From: Cocos nucifera
Taxonomy: Eukaryota > Streptophyta > Magnoliopsida > Arecales > Arecaceae
Length of the DNA stretch: 64,000 nt
Reading direction: 5' to 3'
Assembly (NCBI GenBank): GCA_006176705.1
Contig: QRFJ01003036.1
Span: forward strand, 62,001 to 126,000
Of this stretch, positions 22,456-33,096 are shown piece by piece. The first letter of the stretch is position 1; each line of letters opens with the position of its first letter. The position numbers and the translations under genes are program-made. The notes beneath the pieces were generated by a model. The model worked only from the letters and a program-made list of their open reading frames with translations. It was not told the DNA's origin and searched no databases.

Positions 22456-23439
22456 TATTACCGTCCAAAATATCCCAGGTATCATTTAGATCTGATATCA
22501 AATTATAGACCCATGATATCGCTCGAACACCAATCATCCTTGACATCACAAGCACCAATACCATATTGCAAAAGTTCTTGATCTTTAGCATGGACCTCAA
22601 GAAACCTGTGACATTCTCTATGGACAGCAAACCATAGATCCAACACCTAGATCTATGCTGGGGCACCTCCCTCCTTGGGCTTAAGGGAGGTGCCCCCTCT
22701 CTCTATGGCTTCTTCAAGAACCTAGGGCAACTGCACTAGAGAGAAGAGAAGAAGAGAGAATTAAGGGAGAAAAGGTCTATATTCCATAGCATTCACAGCA
22801 TTTTTGAAACCCTAATACAACCTATGTATTTATACATAGCTATTAGGCCCGACCAAAAAACTCTCCGACTAACCCAATACATAAAAGCACTCACCAAGCC
22901 CATGTGCACCCATGTCTCCCATGCTCTTATCCTCTGGATCTAGATCCAACCCATATATGAATTTGCCTCCTTAAGTCCTCTCAAACCAGGCCTTAAGATC
23001 CTTAGGATCAACCCAGACCCTAGTCCAAAATAGACTCTCGCATAACTCTGCCCACGCACTGAGCCGGCTCAGCACTGCCCAGACCCTAGTCCAAAATAGA
23101 TCCTCGCATAACTCTACCCACGCACTGAGCTAGCTATGTTTCGCTGGGTCAGCTCAGTCTACAACTGAGCTAGCCTAGTTCTATGTCGTGCCAGCAGTTC
23201 CAAATGCATAGCTCTCTATTTTGCCTGTGCATTGAGACTTAACCAACCCAATTTTGGACTGAGTGGGCTAACCTATAGAAAATCTCCATTCTATAGTCTT
23301 GATTTTCTAGCTTTGGTTCCTTGCTTCACCTTAAATTCCAGATCTCCAAAGCACTAACCAAGCCCCTAAAATCCCTAGAGCCAACCCCCTAACTCCTTTC
23401 ATGGCCTCTCAAGGCTTGGGAGCACTACAAATCCTCACA
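22456..23439 (-). repeat. 5' LTR of J (984 bp)
   Basis: Plus-strand view: starts tattaccgtcc and ends aatcctcaca. It is longer than the left LTR mainly because of a 64-bp tandem duplication (23014-23077 and 23078-23141, both starting cccagaccctag) that the left LTR lacks. Confidence 0.9.
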
Positions 23440-23444
23440 TCCTC

Positions 23445-25077
23445 AACTATTCTTATCAAATTTAGGGATTTAGTAAGTTAAGGTATGCAATTTAAATTAA
23501 GTTTAAAGATAGATTATGCTTTTGTTGATACTGAAATTGGAGAGATGGCTTGGTTATGAATTAGAATGATGCTAGCTGAATCTAAAATCAATTAAAAGAA
23601 TGAAAATAGAATTAAATATCTAGAAATTTATAAATCACGTGGAAGTTTATTTAGACCTAAGCTGAAGTAAGCAAGGGTGAGTAGAAAGAAATAATTAAAA
23701 GATTTAAGTAATAGTTTAGAAGCAACGTATGTGTAGTTTTGATCTTGAGTTGCATGGTATCATATTGATTAGTATTTATTGATGATATAGGAAAAGGAAA
23801 GGGTTGGAAAGGTGTTTGAATAAGCCATTTAACTAGCAGCCAGTTGAGGTGAGTGGTTCTCCTATTTAACCTTGATAATTTTCTTATTATATTTTGTTAT
23901 GGAAATGAGTAATTTTGGAAAATAGCTAACTTGAATTATTCTTTAGCTTATGTATATATATATATATATATTTGTGCAAGTATGAAAACAAGCCAGGGAT
24001 TTAGCTGAAATGCTACTATTGAATATGTTTATTTAGCATATGTACATATTTAAATTAAGATAAGGTTTCATATTCATTAAAAATCTTTTAATTTTACTCT
24101 TTAGCTTTTGGAATATAATTTCTTGATAATTGGAAAGTTATTTAGTATGTATTTTAAAAGGGTTACCCATAGAAATGATCAACCTATCGGTACATCCTAT
24201 CATTCACATAAGCATAGCATTAGCTAGCATCACAAACTAGAAACTCAGCTTACCTAGTGGGGCCTTATTCATTACTAACATCAAACTCAGCTTGCCCAGT
24301 GGGGCTTATTTACATCATTTGGCATTAGCAGCTACTTACCCACTATCTTTGAAAAGTGATGCTCGGGAGTGTAGCCGGTAAGAACCAATAGGCAGCATAC
24401 ATGAACATAATATGATCATTATAAGGTATTATTCTGATTTGGCACATTTTAGCATATGATGTTATAAACTTATTTTAATTGATTTAGCTTAATTAATTAC
24501 ATGAAGTGTTAAAGCTAAAGATTTCTATTTTTCATTGTTAAATAGTGTATTCACTCACTGAGACTTTCCAAGTCTCACCCCTCATTCTTTTATGTGTAGT
24601 TTGAAGCTTCTTAGCCAGGTTTGGAGGTTGTATCATCATTTTGTCAACATCTACTTTGAGAAGTGAGGGCTAAGGTAGCTTAGGTTATGAGAGGGATGTA
24701 TTTTGAGGGTAGCATGTATATGTATCAAATTGTGGTTTATGATATGTACTATATGATGGTGTCACTTGGATCTGAAACTAATAAGTATGTTATATTTTGA
24801 ATGACTTGACTTGTGTAAAATGTATATAGGATGGTTTTGTGAATGGAACCTTAAATTTGATTATGTAAATTATTGAGTTAAATTATGATATTTGCTTTAG
24901 TAGATTAAGAGGTTAGATTGAGTTATATATGCTGATTGAGGAGGAATTTGAGATATTTGTGGTAAGCATATTTAAATGATATTGCAGCTTAGCTACAGCT
25001 TAGAAATCTCTTTAAACTTTAGATAAGGATGGGGTGTGGCACCATCACCCATAGCTAGTTAGGGGTGGAGTGTTACA
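23445..25077 (+). repeat. 3' LTR of element I, second part
   Basis: Resumes with aactattcttatcaaattt, collinear with 14967-16577, and ends gtgttaca. A (TA)n run at about 23950-23970 is several repeats longer than in the 5' LTR. The 3' LTR totals about 2.81 kb once J is removed, against 2.75 kb for the 5' LTR. Confidence 0.9.
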
Positions 25078-25258
25078 TGTTAGATATGATCTAAATTGAT
25101 TTATAATTTATTAGATTTAAAATTATTTAAATCTAAAAATAATAAATTTAAATTATATGGACTGATCTTATAAGATTGTCCTATTGTAAGGTTTATCTCT
25201 TATAGTAAAAAGGTTATCCTAGTTCATGTAGATCTAAAGTTAGTCATAAATATATTAA
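25078..25258 (+). other. Leader of element E, second part
   Basis: Resumes E's leader after I. It contains the rest of the first ~200-bp tandem unit and part of a second one (actgatcttataag, then ggttatcctagttcatg). It is cut by F at the same unit position (cataaatatatta) at which I interrupted the first unit. Confidence 0.8.
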
Positions 25259-27947
25259 TATTAGAAGATATATCCTAAAGCTAATCATCTAAGTTGTAGA
25301 TTATTAGAATTAGTATATGAATTATTAAATAATAATTATTATTTAGCTTATTCATCATAAAAGTTCTATCTTCCTTAAATAAACTCCTATGTTATAATAA
25401 AGTTCTTAGAACCATAATCAATTGATAAAGAAGGATTTATCAGATGGTTCTTAAATTTATTCATGACCAAATAATAAGTTATTAATAAGGACTATAACTA
25501 ATTGAGTGTAGGTCGCTGTATGTCATATGTATTAGTTGTCCTCATAACCAAGTGGTGTAGAGATACTGGTATGGTATATAGGTATGATATAAAAGTATAT
25601 CTATACTAAACGTAACCAATGTAGCACCTTGCTATCAAGAGTTGCTAGCTGAGACCAATGGGTATAAGTGTCCTTCCAACCTGATATCACCATGGTGACT
25701 TGCAGGCAACTCACTATAGTTTGATGCCAAATTATCTATATCTAATATAGGATCGAAAGGTTTCTTGATACAGTCAAGTACTTATAAAATTGATGTATGA
25801 GTCAAGATGAGATTGACCACTCTTGATTAACTTTAGGAAGCAAATATCTTGTTGTATTTTAATTTAGCAAAACCTGAGCCTGGATAATCCTTGTGAGGAA
25901 TAATGGGATTTGTAAATTTTAAAATACAATATGGATGACTTGTATGAGTGTTGATGGCTAACTCGAAGTCATCCAGAGCATTATTAGTCAAAGAGATGAA
26001 TTATATGATAACTATAGGCCAGAGTTCTAAGAATGTTGCTTTGCATACATTCGATCTATCCGAATATCAGGTATTAGTGCCAGATGGTCATTTCGATTGA
26101 TGCAGGAATTAGTTTCTATACTATCAAGTTAGGTTTGGACCTATGGGGTCATACACATAAGAGGTTGTTACCTGATAGGATGGATGATCAATAATTAAGA
26201 ATCGTTCAGTGATCGAATCATCAACATGATTGATGATCGATTAAGTGCAAGCATTGTAGGAGAATCGGTTAGCAATTGAACTGCTAATTGGCTCAATCTA
26301 ATAGAGCAATTAGGCTGAGATCAAGTTTAGTTGAATTAGATTCAATTAGAATTAGTTTGCACTTAATTGGGTCAAGTTTAATTGGTTTATTGGATAAACC
26401 AATTACATGGGAGAATAAGTTTCTTGTTAGACTAGGACTTGAGTGCACCTAATTTTTAATTAATTTATGATTTAAATTAAATTTAAATTTTGATTTAATT
26501 TAATTTAATTAAGTTTCTAGTTGGACTAGGATCATCCTAAATTGGATTGCATTAATTTTGGTTTAAATAGAATGTATATCAAATTTGACCTAGTCTAAAT
26601 AGGAGAGTCCTAGTTGGACTAGGACTCCTCCTTGTCCCTTACGCCAAAGATCTCCACACCCCATATTTATTTTTGAAAAATTATGTGAGTTTTCTCATGC
26701 CTAAGAAAGATCCCCATGTCCCACTATTTTCTAGTTTTTGAATAAAATTTGACTTGGTCAAATTTTGGCAAGTGGTTTTGCATTGGACTCTATTTGATAG
26801 AGTTCCAAGATTCCAAAACACCTCCTCTTCTTTTGGAATTTTTTCCCATGACACCTTTTATTTTTTTGTTTTTAATGTGAATAAATAGTTCTCCACACCA
26901 TAATTTTAGGGGAGGCATCCAAGAGTTGGACGCCCTCACAAACTCTTCAAATTTGTATTCCTAACCACCTTGTTTTGACCAAGTCTTCCCATTAAAAAAT
27001 GGGTGCCACCTTTATAAGGGTTATTGGCATCAAAAAATTCTAAGATTTCTTCACACAAATCGAAGAGAGAAAGGGAGTTGGGTGTCAAAGGTTGGCATCA
27101 AAATATTGTTGGGCATGGAGCTCTCTTTGGACATCAAATAGTTGATGTTCTCTTGAGAGAAAAAGAAGAGAAGAACATCTTCTCTTAGATTTTTCTTTCG
27201 ATGCCTTTTTTCTTTTAGATTTTGTGAGATTTTTCTATGAGAAAAATTAGAGAGAAAGAGGGCTATGGAGTATGGAAAAATAATTGAGGAGAAGGCCTTC
27301 TCTTATTATGGCGTGGAAATCAATTTCAGGATTTCAATGGTTGATTTCCTAAAAGAGAAGATGGATCTTCTCTCATTGATTTTTCTGAGTTTTTTCTTTC
27401 ATCTTTTTGGGAGATCCAAGGGTTTGGTCTTGTCCCTCATTCTCCATCTGATCTTTCTCTCTTAGATAGTCTAAGAGATTCGAAGATATTTACACAGATC
27501 GACCATTAGGAGGGATCCGCGAGAAACTAGCACTTCGAGCGGATCTTCAATCGATGAACCTCCATTCTGCATAGCAATATTGTATGGACTATCCATAGAG
27601 GCCAGACATGCTGTGCAGCTCTAGACAATAAAGAACAATATCAAATTTTAACTATGGTGTTCTTAACCCATGCAAAGATAAGAGATCTGATCTCATTTCT
27701 GACCTAGATGCGATTTAAGATTTTTAGAATAGCTCTAAATTTAGGATATTGATATGATCAATACCAACTTGATTTAATTTTTTAGATTTATTAATGCATC
27801 TTGACATATCATAGATCCTAGATGTAGTATTTAGTGATTAGATCATATGCTTAAATAGGTTAAATAATTTAATCTATGTCTTCCACTGCATCTTGTTTCA
27901 AAAAAATTTTAAAATACATGCATGAAATCTTGCATAGCTTTTTAATA
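25259..27947 (+). repeat. 5' LTR of element F (2.69 kb)
   Basis: Starts tattagaagatatatcc, where the 3' copy at 32946 has tgttaagaaatatatcc, so the terminal TG has mutated to TA. It ends ttttaata before the PBS. It aligns with the D, E, G and H LTRs. The 66-codon frame at 27265-27465 lies in U5 and is not shared with the other LTRs. Confidence 0.9.
27010..27020 (+). promoter_or_regulatory. Possible TATA box of the F LTR
   Basis: ctttataaggg, at a place where the D and E LTRs have ctttatttaaaag. It is the best TATA candidate in this LTR family, but position and sequence are only moderately convincing. Confidence 0.35.
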
Positions 27948-27948
27948 G

Positions 27949-27960
27949 TGGTATTAGAGC
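27949..27960 (+). other. Primer-binding site of F
   Basis: tggtattagagc: initiator-Met PBS with one C-to-T change, one base after the LTR end. Confidence 0.85.
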
Positions 27961-28017
27961 TCTAGGTTCTTTTATGATATAATCATGAATGCTTTAAAAT
28001 AAATTTAAAAATAAAAA

Positions 28018-28455
28018 ATTAAAGATTGCACATACTGATCATATGGCTATCCTATTGTAGGGTTAACTCCTTATAATGAAAAGATTGTCCTAGTATATGC
28101 TGATCTAAATTTTTGAATCATGAATAAGTTAGATGTGATCTAAATAGTTTTATAATTTAATTTTCTAATTTAAAATTTAAAATAAATAGATATTAGATCT
28201 GTTTTAATTTATTTAGATTAGATCTTAATAATATCAGATCGCACAAATTGATAATAAGGTTATCCTGCTGTTAGGTTTACTCCTTATAGTGGAGAGGTTA
28301 TCTTAGTATGTGCTGATATGAGAAACCTAAATTATGAATATGTTAGATAAGATCTAAAGTTATTTATGATTTATTTTTAGATTTTAAATCTAATATTAAT
28401 TGATTTATGATCTAATTTTTGATTAATTAGATAAGATCTTAATAATATATGTTTC
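28018..28455 (+). repeat. Leader tandem repeat, about 215 bp x 2
   Basis: Each unit has the order: actgat or attgat, ggctatcc or ggttatcctg, gggttaactcctta or ggtttactcctta, tatgctgat or tgtgctgat, then agttagat or gttagat and an AT-rich tail ending tagatcttaataatat. The same unit is found in E's leader at 13720 and 25160. Confidence 0.75.
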
Positions 28456-29624
28456 ATGTTCTAGATCTATATCCTATTGATGCATATGTTGGTATGTAGT
28501 TTTGTTTTTGAATCTAAAATTTATATGTATGGTATATATGCTTTATAGAATTTAAATTGTGAACTTACTTTTTGCAAAGCCCTAGATACAAAATCCTCGG
28601 ACATGATCTAAACACTAAAACAAATCAGATCTAAAATCATGAATTGAATGTGACATAATATAAATTGTTTACACCTTGAAAATATTTCAAAAGTTGAAAT
28701 CAAAAACTAGTTCTAAACATCCAAACCCCTACCCATCATCCTTGAACTTAATTAAGAATTAAGTGAATGCTTAGGATCAAGGTTTATGATTTGAAGATCC
28801 TAAGACATTTTCGTAAACCATGGGTCAAAGGGTAATGGGTTAGCTTTGATCAGGTCATTAACTAAGTTAGACCTAGGGTTAGATTAAATATGGACTAAGT
28901 TAAGAAATTAATCAAACCTAATTAATAGTAAATTAGGATTAGGTCATTTCTTTTTGATAGACTAATTTAATAGTTATAGTTGATCAAAGTCCATACAGCC
29001 AACAAATGGACCTAATCATGGCTCAGTGGTCGAGCCCGAGTCTTTAGGTAGATCAAATCAAGACTGATAAACTGATTGGTGTTCAAGATAAGTTTGGTAT
29101 TTTTTGACCGATGGTTTTTAATTGGCAACTCGCTTACTTGGCCATTTCTTATGGTGTCTAAGGCAAGCCTTGGTAGACCCTCCCATTGATCTCACTTATC
29201 TAGCCAGTATGACTAGTTAGCTTTTGATTAGGTTTCTCATTGATTCATGCTAACCCATGTGACATCAAAAATCAGTGAGATTAATTTCATTCAGTAAGAC
29301 TAATCTAAGTGCTCATGGATCATAATTAATCCTAGTCCGCATCAATAACTTAAGAAGTCATTGGAAGGATTTGACTTGGTAAAGTCAGTGGGAGCAACTT
29401 GGACCATGTCTTCTCTATCCTTAAATCATACATTAATTTAAATTTTTTGAATTATTAGGTCCTTAAAATGATAAAGTTATAGAGATAACTGAGTCATAGC
29501 CTCCCATTAAGGTGTTGGATTATGGGTCCAATAATCTGGATGGACATTCAAGGCACCTTACACCTGATGTTCATCAAGATATGAGAATTATCATTCATCA
29601 TATGATGATTAGGTCACACTCTCT

Positions 29625-29673
29625 GAATGATGATCAGGTTAGCCAGAGCTTTTCTCGAGCCTGATCATCATTC
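29625..29673 (+). ncRNA. Leader stem-loop 1 of F
   Basis: A perfect 14-bp stem, gaatgatgatcagg (29625-29638) with cctgatcatcattc (29660-29673), closes a 21-base loop containing ttagccagagcttttctcg. Element H has the matching stem at 41131-41179. It may act in dimerisation or packaging of element RNA; that role is inferred. Confidence 0.6.
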
Positions 29674-29825
29674 GTTTGATACACCGAACTTTATCATGTT
29701 AATGGTTGGACCTAACTAGGATTTTCAGTGGAGGCACCTTACGCCTACTGAAGAAGAGCTTGGAGCAAAACTAAATTACAAGAAAGTATTTGAAAAAATA
29801 ATTGGTTGAGAACCTACCCATAGGT

Positions 29826-29863
29826 ACACATGGGTTAGCCATAGCTTTTCTCGGGCCCGTATG
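29826..29863 (+). ncRNA. Leader stem-loop 2 of F
   Basis: Same loop theme (ttagccatagcttttctcgg) closed by cacatggg and cccgtatg with one wobble and one mismatch. H has the counterpart near 40935-40980. Weaker than stem-loop 1. Confidence 0.45.
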
Positions 29864-30030
29864 CAATCTATGTGGATTCTTGTACCTACTAAGGAATTAA
29901 AGTAATTTTCAGAGTTGGAGGTAGAGGCTACCAATTCATACAAAATAGTGGAAGAACCTTTAGACTAAAGTCCAAGTCTTTAGGCTTAAAATAATTTATA
30001 TACATTAGGTCATTATTCTCTTTTCTTTCA

Positions 30031-30345
30031 GAATAAGGCTAAACCTTAATTGCTCTGATCACTGTCAGATGTGATGTACTTATGGAACCTAATTTTGATA
30101 ATTAGTATTGAAAGTTGAATTTGGTTCAGTAGCACAAAGGGGTTCATGCTGAGGCTTCTAAGTCTAGTGAAAACAAAATATCCAAGGTTAATCCAAATCA
30201 AAAAGAGTACTTCTACTGTCAAAAGTAGGGTCATACAAAGAAGTATTATTTTGAGCATCTTACTTTTCTTAACCCTAATAGGCTGAACAAGAGAAATGAG
30301 CAAAGATTTGCTTATCAAGGATGTTATATGATAACACCTTGAAAT
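30031..30345 (+). pseudogene. Copia gag remnant of F
   Basis: Only the C-terminal part of gag is recognisable: the segment before the Lys-rich region (30120-30200), then a zinc-knuckle remnant near 30208-30255 (YFYCQK, a stop where the second Cys would be, then GHTKKYYF with the last Cys lost), and the N.NRLNKRN linker leading to QGCYM. The N-terminus and capsid domain, about 200 residues in element A, are missing. The family protein forms the particle. Element H has a comparable but not identical gag loss. Confidence 0.7.
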
Positions 30346-31560
30346 TCTCTGTTAGTGATTCTACTACCTGGGTATTGGATACTAGTAGTCTTATACAATT
30401 CGTTGTAAGGACTTCAGGTAAGTGAAATGTTTAAAAATATTGAAAGATTTTAGAAGATTGGGAATGGAAGTCCTGTTCCAATCCTAGCTTTAGGAATCAT
30501 CAAGCTAATTTTCAAAACAAGTGTTGTCATTTTGAGTGATTGTCACTATTGTTCATTGTTTATGATAAATGTGATCTCTGTTGGCATTTTGGCCAAAGAT
30601 TATCATCATTTATCTATAAAGAAAGATTATTATAATATCATTATGAGTAATGTTATAATAATACATGGATAACAAATAAATGACATGTGCCTTTTATCAT
30701 GGCCTGTTAGTGTAATGTACATATCTAATAAACACCCAAGATAGATAATACCATAGATACCTACCTATGGCATTTAGGCTTGGTCATGTTAACAAAAATA
30801 GGATAAACAGGTTAGCTTAAGAGGAAAATCTCGACATAAATAATTATGAATTATTGATAACCTATGAGTCTTGTCTTCTTGGAAAGATGACAAAGTCACC
30901 TTTTATTGAAAAAGGTGAAGGAGCCGGTGAGATTCTAAGTCTTATATATAGTGATATATTTGAACCTATGGACTCAAAGAAGGATATCAATGTTTTATTA
31001 TCTTTATAGATGATCTATCTAGATATGGGTGCATCTAGCTAGAATTATTTGAAATGTTCAAACGATTATGTAATGAAGTAGAAAAATAAACTGAAAATGG
31101 TATTAGAACTCTTCAATTAGATCGAGGAGATGAATATTTATCCAGTGAGTTTTCGATATATCTAAAAGAGATTGAGATTCCCTCTCAGTTGACTTCTCCC
31201 AGGACACCATTGCATAATGGTGTATCAAAAGGGATAAATCAAATTTTGTTAGACATGGTTCGATATATGATGGGATTTACTAGTCTGCTTGTTTCAGGGT
31301 TATGCTTTTGTAACTACTTGTTTTACTCTAAAAAATATTCTGAGTAAATTTATTGCAAAGACTCCATATGAGATATGGATCGGACATAGGCCTACTCTCT
31401 CACCTTCTGATTTGGGGTTGATTGGCCTACGTCAAAGGTTTGCACATAGATAAACTTGGATCATGGTCTGATAGGTATTTATTTATATGATACCCTAAGA
31501 AAACTAGGGGTTATTATTTTTACTATGTTGAAGAATAAAAGTTGTTTATTAGTTGTAAAG
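30346..31560 (+). pseudogene. Copia protease-integrase of F
   Basis: The protease motif reads WVLDTSS near 30370 (Gly of D-T-G lost). The integrase zinc domain follows around 30765-30900 (LGHVNKNRINRL, SCLLGKMTKSP), then the first catalytic Asp region near 30950 (IYSDIFEP), the second near 31120 (QLDRGDEYL), and the GVSKGINQILLDMVR segment near 31220, where the catalytic Glu has become Lys. The C-terminal RP..SPSDLGL part is near 31390. Several stops and frameshifts interrupt it. Two of the three integrase/protease active sites are altered, so no activity is expected. Confidence 0.8.
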
Positions 31561-31619
31561 CATTTTTTTTAGAAAAGATGTTTCTTAGAAAAAGAACTGA
31601 TGCCTATAAAGTTGAACTT

Positions 31620-32300
31620 AAGGAAGTTCGACTGGTAGAAAGAACCAACATAATCTAGTAAACCTATAGAACCAAATTTGATTAGATCAAACCTGGAGCC
31701 CATTAAAGAAGCACCATTAAAGAGATCTGATAGAGTATCGCATTAGCTAGATAGATACTTTGGTATCTAGGTTTGGAACGAAAATCTTGTTGAGCTAGAT
31801 GAGAACAATAAGGATCCAATCACCTATAGGAGTGCAATACAGAGGTCTGACTCTAAGAAGTGGCTTGGAGCCATAAAATCCAAATTGGAGTCCATTGAAA
31901 TCAATAGTGTGTGGACACTAGATGATTCACCCAAAGGGATAAAATCCATTGGATGCAAATAGATTTTCAAAAGGATTAGAGTGGCACAGATGGGAAGGTG
32001 AAGACCTATAAAGCCCATTTTGCTATCCTCTCAGAGTTGGAAATATGCATTTTGAATGTATATCTTCATTATGAACAAAGAGAAATCCTACATTTATAAA
32101 TGGGCAAAAGGTTATCTAGTGTTATTTCTTGTGTTATCTAAGGATGACATTCTTTTAATTGGGAATGACATTCTAACATTACAAGCAATAAAGATTTAGC
32201 TGTCATCTTTATTCTCCATATAGGATTTGGGAGAAGCATCCTTCATCTTAGGGATAAAGATCTGTAGAGATAGATATAAAAAGATGCTTAAATTATCCCA
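31620..32300 (+). pseudogene. Copia reverse transcriptase of F, internally deleted
   Basis: Starts with the linker (RSDRVSH) and the ..SKKWLGAIKSKLESIE..VWTL motif near 31850-31920. After the position around 32025 the frame jumps to the region near the YVDD box: several hundred bases with MDVKTAFLNG and SIYGLKQAS are gone. The catalytic box reads SKDD (near 32135). A second deletion at about 32300 removes the part between LSQS and the TRPNMVYSLE segment. RT copies element RNA; this copy lacks its core fingers and palm. Confidence 0.8.
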
Positions 32301-32932
32301 ATCATGTACAAGACCAAACATGGTATACTCACTAGAGGTATCAAGTAAATACTACTAGTCTGATCCAAATAAGAACCACTAGAAGATTGTATAGACAATC
32401 CTTAAGTATTTGAGAAATACTAAGGTCCAATGACTCATATATGGACAAACTGACTTAAAACTTATGGGATATTTTGATTCGAGTTTTTTAGTCAGATAGA
32501 GACGATAGCAGGAGAGTGTTGGATCATGAATTTATCCTAATTAGAAAAGTAATCTACTGAAAAAGTTTCAAGCAGAATACTATAGTCTATTCTGTTAGTG
32601 ATGTAGAATACATCATTACATCTGATGCTGCCATGTAGGCTATGTGGTTGCAAAGGTTTATTAGCAAGCTAGGAGTGGCACCTTCCAACAATGGTCCAAT
32701 CCTAATGTAGCACCGAAACCATAGCTCAGGCTAAAGAATCAAAGATGCACCACAAATCCAGCATACTCTGCATTGCCATCACCTTAGATTTTGGATCAGG
32801 ATGACGTTGACTTTTAGAAGATCGATGAAAAAAGAGAACTTGATCAATTCATTTGCTAAAGCCTCAGAACTAAAGAGTTCTATAAGCTCAAATAGAAGAT
32901 AGGATATTTGATATTATTCTGATTGGCTTTAT
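32301..32932 (+). pseudogene. Copia RNase H of F
   Basis: Continues from the TRPNMVYSLE segment into RNase H: GYFDSSF near 32470 (first acidic residue), DVEYI near 32605 (Glu) and the KDAPQIQ region near 32740. Stops are frequent. The family enzyme removes the RNA strand after reverse transcription. The end is followed by the tract ccaagtgaaagt (32934-32945). Confidence 0.75.
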
Positions 32933-32945
32933 TCCAAGTGAAAGT

Positions 32946-33096
32946 TGTTAAGAAATATATCCTAAAGCCAATCATCTAAGTTATAGATGATTGAAATTAG
33001 TATATGAATTATCAAATAATAATTGTTATTTGGCTTATTCATTATAAAAGTTCTATCTTCCTTAAATGAACTCCTACGTTATGATGAATTTCTTAG
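32946..33096 (+). repeat. 3' LTR of F, first 151 bp
   Basis: tgttaagaaatatatcctaa ... gaatttcttag, collinear with 25259-25410. Interrupted by the G LTR; the uninterrupted 5' copy continues with aaccataatc. Confidence 0.9.

Larger units (their letters stand above)
19859..23439 (-). mobile_element. Non-autonomous LTR retrotransposon J
   Basis: Complete 3.58-kb element inserted in the 3' LTR of I, flanked by the perfect 5-bp duplication tcctc (19854-19858 and 23440-23444). LTRs 19859-20798 and 22456-23439; PBS 22442-22455; polypurine tract 20799-20814. The 1.66-kb interior has no recognisable gag, RT or integrase, so it depends on enzymes of another element. The tract (aggtggagat before tgtgagg) and the 5-bp target duplication fit a copia-type partner. 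Confidence 0.88.
13828..25077 (+). mobile_element. Ty3/gypsy-type LTR element I without pol, split by J
   Basis: LTRs of about 2.75-2.8 kb (13828-16577; 18684-19858 plus 23445-25077) flank only 2.1 kb of internal sequence: PBS, a gag remnant with zinc knuckle, about 0.9 kb of non-coding sequence and a polypurine tract. The tgtaacacccc LTR start and the tttcgaggatgaaatttt tract are typical of plant Ty3/gypsy elements. Protease, RT and integrase are absent, so it could only move with help. TSD tatta (13823-13827) versus tgtta (25078-25082), one mismatch. Inserted in E's leader. Confidence 0.9.
27961..30030 (+). other. Leader of element F
   Basis: Two kilobases of non-coding sequence. It holds two units of a ~215-bp tandem repeat (28018-28242, 28243-28455), a block around 29020-29350 also found in the leaders of H, A, B and C, and two related stem-loops (29625-29673, 29826-29863). 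No conserved frame is present. Confidence 0.8.
25259..33096 (+). mobile_element. Ty1/copia retrotransposon F (3' LTR cut by G)
   Basis: Plus-strand element with complete 5' LTR (25259-27947), PBS, a leader of about 2 kb, gag remnant, PR-IN, a shortened RT, RNase H, polypurine tract and the first 151 bp of the 3' LTR, which G interrupts at 33097. Gag lacks nearly all its capsid region, and RT has at least two internal deletions. It is old by the number of stops. It is inserted in the leader of E; the left flank is the ~200-bp repeat of E. Confidence 0.88.

Noticed and set aside
27265..27465. 66-codon plus-strand frame with a hydrophobic C-terminus
   Set aside because: Sits in U5 of the F LTR; the E and D LTRs do not share it.
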